Assembly: GCA_024404815.1 (NCBI GenBank)
Contig: JAKSPL010000002.1
Location: forward strand, 18,293-82,292
Length of the DNA stretch: 64,000 nt
From: Oscillospiraceae bacterium
Lineage (GTDB): Bacteria > Bacillota > Clostridia > Oscillospirales > Ruminococcaceae
Direction of reading: 5' to 3'
The notes beneath the pieces were generated by a model. That model saw nothing but the letters and a program-made list of their open reading frames with translations, did not search any database and was not told the origin of the DNA. Each line of letters opens with the position of its first letter. The stretch's first letter is position 1. Positions 61,801 to 64,000 of the stretch are shown in pieces. Made by a program: the position numbers and the translations under genes.

Positions 61801-61954
61801 CGACGATATTCAGCAGCGTGGTCTTGCCGCAGCCGGACGGGCCGAGTACCGCAACGAATTCGTTCTTGCGGAACGAAACGTCGATTCCTTTGAGCGCCTG
61901 TACCTCGGAGTCACCTGCGAGGTAATTCTTCTTGATTCCTTTGAGTTTCAGCAA
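58874..61954 (-). CDS. ABC transporter with fused ATPase and FtsX-type permease (MacB-like)
   Basis: 1026 residues. The start is TTG 61954-61952, with GAGAGGG 10 bases upstream. The ATPase (about 1-225) has GPSGCGKTT, the signature MSGGQMQRVA and LLADEPTGALD. A Lys-rich linker follows (about 230-270). The permease has one membrane segment (about 285-305), a 560-residue outer domain with Asp/Glu-rich helices, and three membrane segments at the end. This order fits MacB/LolC exporters of peptides or lipids with mechanical coupling across the membrane. The outer domain is much larger than usual and has no assigned function. Confidence 0.9.
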   Translation of the reverse strand: MLKLKGIKKNYLAGDSEVQALKGIDVSFRKNEFVAVLGPSGCGKTTLLNIVGGLDRYSDGDLIIQDKSTKKYSDKDWDHYRNHTIGFVFQTYNLIPHQTVLANVELALTLSGVSKSERRERAKKMLEKVGLGDQIHKKPNQMSGGQMQRVAIARALINNPEILLADEPTGALDTETSVQIMDLLKEIAKDRLVIMVTHNPDLAEQYATRILRFLDGKMLSDSNPYTEEQEEADRKKATKLAEKEAKKAAKEGKKKAKKEKRVSMSPLTAFSLSLNNLMTKKGRTILTAFAGSIGIIGISLILSLSDGFQTYINEVQENTLSSYPLTIEQRSADLSSLVENISGQAEDKEVHELNKVYISVPAAEMMNAMVSEVKDNDMPTLKHYLEDHAEELKDYNIEYKYNITPQVYLADTSDKIVTVNPNPMVDAYYSMLGYDMSNAASSYSSIMSMGTSMMDVWSKLYGDQQLLEEQYDVLAGHWPENKQEVVLVVDDNNEITDLTMYGLGLRDASEISTAFEKIMAGESLESQADAFDYDELMGMEFRLILNTDIYEYDEAEKCWADRSKDDDFMAEKIENGIPLHIAGIVRVKSGVTSGALMPGTICYTDELVTYLLDEIADTEIVKAQIDDPDTDVFTGFAFEDFEDVTIDDVYDYIDNMSQEELAQMQGMFASFYGDSFDGSDVMEALNAMSDEELVAAVAPQMLASKTVDEAKLFAATEQGQPAMMAAAAQSKGVEPTPEVLDSLTDEEMLETYKNLLMSQMTADQIRESIGKMSPEEQAALAQSFNPAGDAESVKKALSSMDEDQLLKIFKERVLSQSTENTYDGNLDVLGMHDPDEPFSIAIYSPSFEAKEEFETFLDDYNKMQEDAGNEDSVIEYTDYIGILLSSVTKIINMVSYVLIGFVSISLVVSSIMIGIITYISVLERTKEIGILRSIGASKRDVGHVFNAETVLIGLVAGILGVGITMLLDIPINMIIEHVSGVPDVAFLRITYALILIAISVILTLISGIIPARLAAKKDPVIALRSE

Positions 61955-62131
61955 ATGTGGAACACCCTCTCTGTATAATTTGGCAAAATTCTACGAATAC
62001 CATGATCATGATAGCAGAAAAATGTGTCCGTTATGTGAACAATCCGAATTTTCAGCACTTCGCAAGATGCCCTGATTTACGCATCTTTCTTTTGTGTTGA
62101 GAATCACAGATTCGTCGCTGTGGGAAACAGC

Positions 62132-62160
62132 TTGCAATTTGAAACGGGATGTGCTATAAT
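62132..62160 (+). promoter_or_regulatory. Promoter of the vitamin B6 unit
   Basis: TTGCAA (62132-62137) and TATAAT (62155-62160) are spaced 17 bases, with TGTGC before the -10. Confidence 0.6.
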
Positions 62161-62166
62161 GGAGCG

Positions 62167-62442
62167 TATGGAATTTCCGAATTCTGCCGTGTGACTTTGT
62201 GATTGTATCATATTGCGGCGGACGGATGCAAACAGACTGACAACGAGTCAGGCGCAGGCATTCCGAAGCAGCAGCCGTATTTTATAGGAATCCTGCCGAT
62301 TTCTCAGGATTTGGCAGGGATGCGTTTCACGGGGGATTTGGCAGGATGTATTTGTAATAAATTTGTATTTTCGTGCTTTTTCAATGCGTATATCTTGAAA
62401 AAGTGTTTATGCTCATTTTTTATCGGAAGGGGTGTGGGAGGA
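62167..62442 (+). promoter_or_regulatory. Long structured leader of the B6 kinase/transporter unit, candidate riboswitch
   Basis: The leader is about 276 bases. ATCCTGCC (62290-62297) can pair with either of two copies of GGATTTGGCAGG (62307-62318 and 62334-62345), and AATCCTG also with CAGGATT, so three alternative stems compete. Near the 3' end CTTTTTCA (62376-62383) pairs with TGAAAAAG (62396-62403), followed by a T-rich stretch (CATTTTTTATC). No known TPP, lysine or other aptamer consensus is seen. Function as a switch is inference. Confidence 0.45.
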
Positions 62443-63288
62443 ATGTGTGCAGCCGTACCGCGTGTTGCCTGTATCAATGATCTGTCGGGATATGGACGCT
62501 GTTCGCTGACGATGGCGCTGCCTGTGCTGTCCGTCATGGGTGTGCAGGCTTGTCCTGTGCCGACGGCAGTGTTGTCGAAGCACACAGGCTTTTCGCATTT
62601 CAGCTTTACCGATCTGACAGACGCGCTGCCTGCCTACCTGAAAAGCTGGAACGATTTGCAGTTTGATATGATATACAGCGGATTTCTCGGCTCAGAGCGT
62701 CAGATGTCCCTGCTGAGAGAATTTTTTGAATTCCAGAAAGCCAAAAATCCTGCCTGCCGCATTCTTCTGGATACGGTCATGGGAGACGACGGCAAGCTGT
62801 ATTCGACCTATACGAAAGCACTTTGCGATTCGATGCGCGAACTGGTACAGCACGCCGATATTATCACACCGAATGTGACGGAAGCCTGTCTGCTGACGGG
62901 TACGCCCTATCACGGAGAATCGCTGCATACGGCGGAGGCGGTGGCATTGGGCGACCAGCTTTTGTCGCTTGGGTGCGGTGCCGTGGTCATTACAGGAATT
63001 GTCCGCGAAGATATGATATGCAATATGACCTATACAGGCGGTGAACCTGAGTTTTCTGTGATCCACCGCACAAAATGTCTGTATTCGGGAACGGGTGATC
63101 TGTTTGCATCGGTGCTTTGCGGAGCGCTGGCAGTCGGACAGCCGCTGGCGGAGGCAGTCGAAACCGCAGGCAGTTTTCTCTCCGCCGTGACACAATATAC
63201 GCTGAAACAGAATACGCCTGCCGAGGAGGGTGTTTTGTTTGAGCCGCTTCTGCGGACATTACCCGAAACCCTGACATCCTCGCGCTGA
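62443..63288 (+). CDS. Pyridoxamine/pyridoxal kinase-like protein
   Basis: 281 residues from ATG 62443 (GGGAGG). Ribokinase fold; the start RVACINDLSGYGRCSLTMALPVLSVMGVQ is typical of the PdxK/PdxY-type kinases. DTVMGDDGKLY and the anion-hole segment YSGTGDLFASVLCG with the catalytic Asp are present. It salvages vitamin B6. The ECF gene 15 bases downstream would supply the substrate. Confidence 0.87.
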   Translation: MCAAVPRVACINDLSGYGRCSLTMALPVLSVMGVQACPVPTAVLSKHTGFSHFSFTDLTDALPAYLKSWNDLQFDMIYSGFLGSERQMSLLREFFEFQKAKNPACRILLDTVMGDDGKLYSTYTKALCDSMRELVQHADIITPNVTEACLLTGTPYHGESLHTAEAVALGDQLLSLGCGAVVITGIVREDMICNMTYTGGEPEFSVIHRTKCLYSGTGDLFASVLCGALAVGQPLAEAVETAGSFLSAVTQYTLKQNTPAEEGVLFEPLLRTLPETLTSSR

Positions 63289-63303
63289 AAAGAAGGCATT
63301 TTC

Positions 63304-63795
63304 ATGAAACAAAGCGAAAAAAATGCGAAACTGCTTCGCATCGTGCGGACAGGACTGATGGCGGCAATGATCTGTCTGCTGACGGCTCTGCTGCATATTC
63401 CGACACCGAACGGATATATCCATTGCGGTGATGCAGTCATATATCTGGCGGCGGCGACACTCCCTTTGCCATATGCAGTCGCGGCGGCGGCAGTCGGCGG
63501 CGCAATGGCAGATTTTCTGTCGGGGTACGCGGCATATATCCTGCCGACCTTTCTCATCAAGGGCATTCTCGCGGCGGCATTTCAAAAAGTCGGCGGTGAA
63601 GAACTGGTTAGCCGCCGAAAGGTAATGGCTTGTGTGGTCTGCTGTCTGATTACAATCGTTGGTTATTGGGCGGCGGCGGTCGTGCTTTATGGCAATCCGA
63701 CCGCACAGGTTCTCGAAACGGTGCCTGCGAATCTGATGCAGGGCGTAGGTTCTGCGCTACTGTATTTCGGGATTGCAAGAGTGGTGAAGAAGTAG
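63304..63795 (+). CDS. ECF transporter substrate-binding (S) component, probably for a B6 vitamer
   Basis: 163 residues with five to six membrane helices. The N-terminal part has an Ala-rich helix (LMAAMICLLTALL), the motif GYIHCGDAVIYLAA typical of S components and a Gly/Ala-rich third helix (AVGGAMADFLSG). It needs the shared ECF energising module, which is not in this window. Substrate is inferred from the coupled kinase gene; thiamine-type vitamins cannot be excluded. Confidence 0.8.
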   Translation: MKQSEKNAKLLRIVRTGLMAAMICLLTALLHIPTPNGYIHCGDAVIYLAAATLPLPYAVAAAAVGGAMADFLSGYAAYILPTFLIKGILAAAFQKVGGEELVSRRKVMACVVCCLITIVGYWAAAVVLYGNPTAQVLETVPANLMQGVGSALLYFGIARVVKK

Positions 63796-63946
63796 GGGGG
63801 GACGCTTTTGGGGACTCCGTCCCCAAACCCCTGCCAAAGGGACATTGTCCCTTTGGAATCCCATTTTAGCACGAATGTTAGCATGATAAGGGCGGAGACA
63901 CAGTTCTTCGCCTCTGGTCGCTGTCCGCAGACAGCGAAACACCCCC
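63795..63946 (-). repeat. Dispersed hairpin element, copy 6 (near full length)
   Basis: In minus orientation: GGGGGTGTTTCGC; hairpin A TCGCTGTC-TGCG-GACAGCGA (63937-63918); CTCCGCCCTTA; ATTCGTGCTAAAATGGG; hairpin B CCAAAGGGACA-a-TGTCCCTTTGG; hairpin C GGGGAC-gga-GTCCCC; AAAAGCGTCCCCCC, which partly mirrors the other end. The end directly abuts the stop of the ECF gene. The rest to 64000 shows no gene. Confidence 0.85.
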
Positions 63947-64000
63947 TCCTTCCCAAACGCAGGAAAGGGTGAATTTGATTGCGGAGCAATCAAAGAGGGG

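Noticed and set aside
63630-63869. Frames ending in PLPKGHCPFGIPF near the right edge
   Set aside because: This tail is the translation of hairpin B of the dispersed element, not a protein family.
1-64000. tRNA genes, CRISPR arrays, prophage and IS elements
   Set aside because: No cloverleaf with the T-loop GTTCGA context, no regularly spaced repeats, and no integrase or transposase frames were seen.

Overview
The window reads as a chromosomal segment of a fibre-degrading Firmicute of the Ruminococcus type (Oscillospiraceae). The evidence is four type I dockerin modules, a GH5 cellulase with a Thr-rich linker and CBM6, a CotH protein carrying a dockerin, Firmicute-style ribosome sites (AGGAGG), strong TTGACA/TATAAT promoters (several with an extended TGTGG before the -10), and an arginine cluster with several small interposed genes. 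There is no phage, IS element, CRISPR array, tRNA or ribosomal RNA operon here. Species assignment from sequence alone is not possible.

Layout. 1-9.9 kb is a surface and fibre region: a partial VTC-domain gene on the left edge, a divergent two-component system with a dockerin/Cthe_2159-like beta-helix protein, a stand-alone small RNA candidate, a dockerin-betahelix-CotH protein, and a GH5 cellulase whose reading frame is cut by one in-frame TAA just before its own dockerin. A divergent AraC-type regulator follows, with a two-copy direct repeat placed over the cellulase -35 region. 11-15.6 kb holds a large membrane-anchored protein of unknown function, hpt, and a dockerin-CAP protein. 15.6-25 kb is a complete arginine pathway from acetylglutamate on (argG, argH, argC, argJ, argB, argD, argF) with three unassigned genes inside it. 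25-32 kb has two small membrane proteins, a class A penicillin-binding protein, a THUMP methyltransferase, lysA and a cytidine deaminase. 32-36.7 kb carries acetyltransferases, ispDF, a zinc-ribbon protein and a LysM-G5-M23 cell wall hydrolase. 36.9-46.4 kb has a copper ATPase with heavy-metal domains at both ends, ilvN, a class B PBP, hisS, an MgsA-like protein and a MinD-like ATPase. 46.4-64 kb has RNase P RNA, a MutS-like ATPase, an SDR, an HD hydrolase, a lipoprotein, mfd, pth, glmU, prfB, a fused ABC transporter and a vitamin B6 kinase/ECF pair behind a long structured leader.

Two themes stand out. First, a family of at least six dispersed intergenic elements, in both orientations, shares a hairpin whose stem changes sequence from copy to copy but always stays fully paired under the same cUGCGg tetraloop; two further hairpins in the element also co-vary. 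This is strong evidence for selection on structure. Second, the dockerin proteins show unusual architectures (dockerin at the N-terminus fused to beta-helix, CotH and CAP domains) and one interrupted enzyme, where read-through of a single TAA would decide between a free and a scaffold-bound cellulase.

All assignments rest on motifs read by eye; domain borders are approximate and no database search was run.
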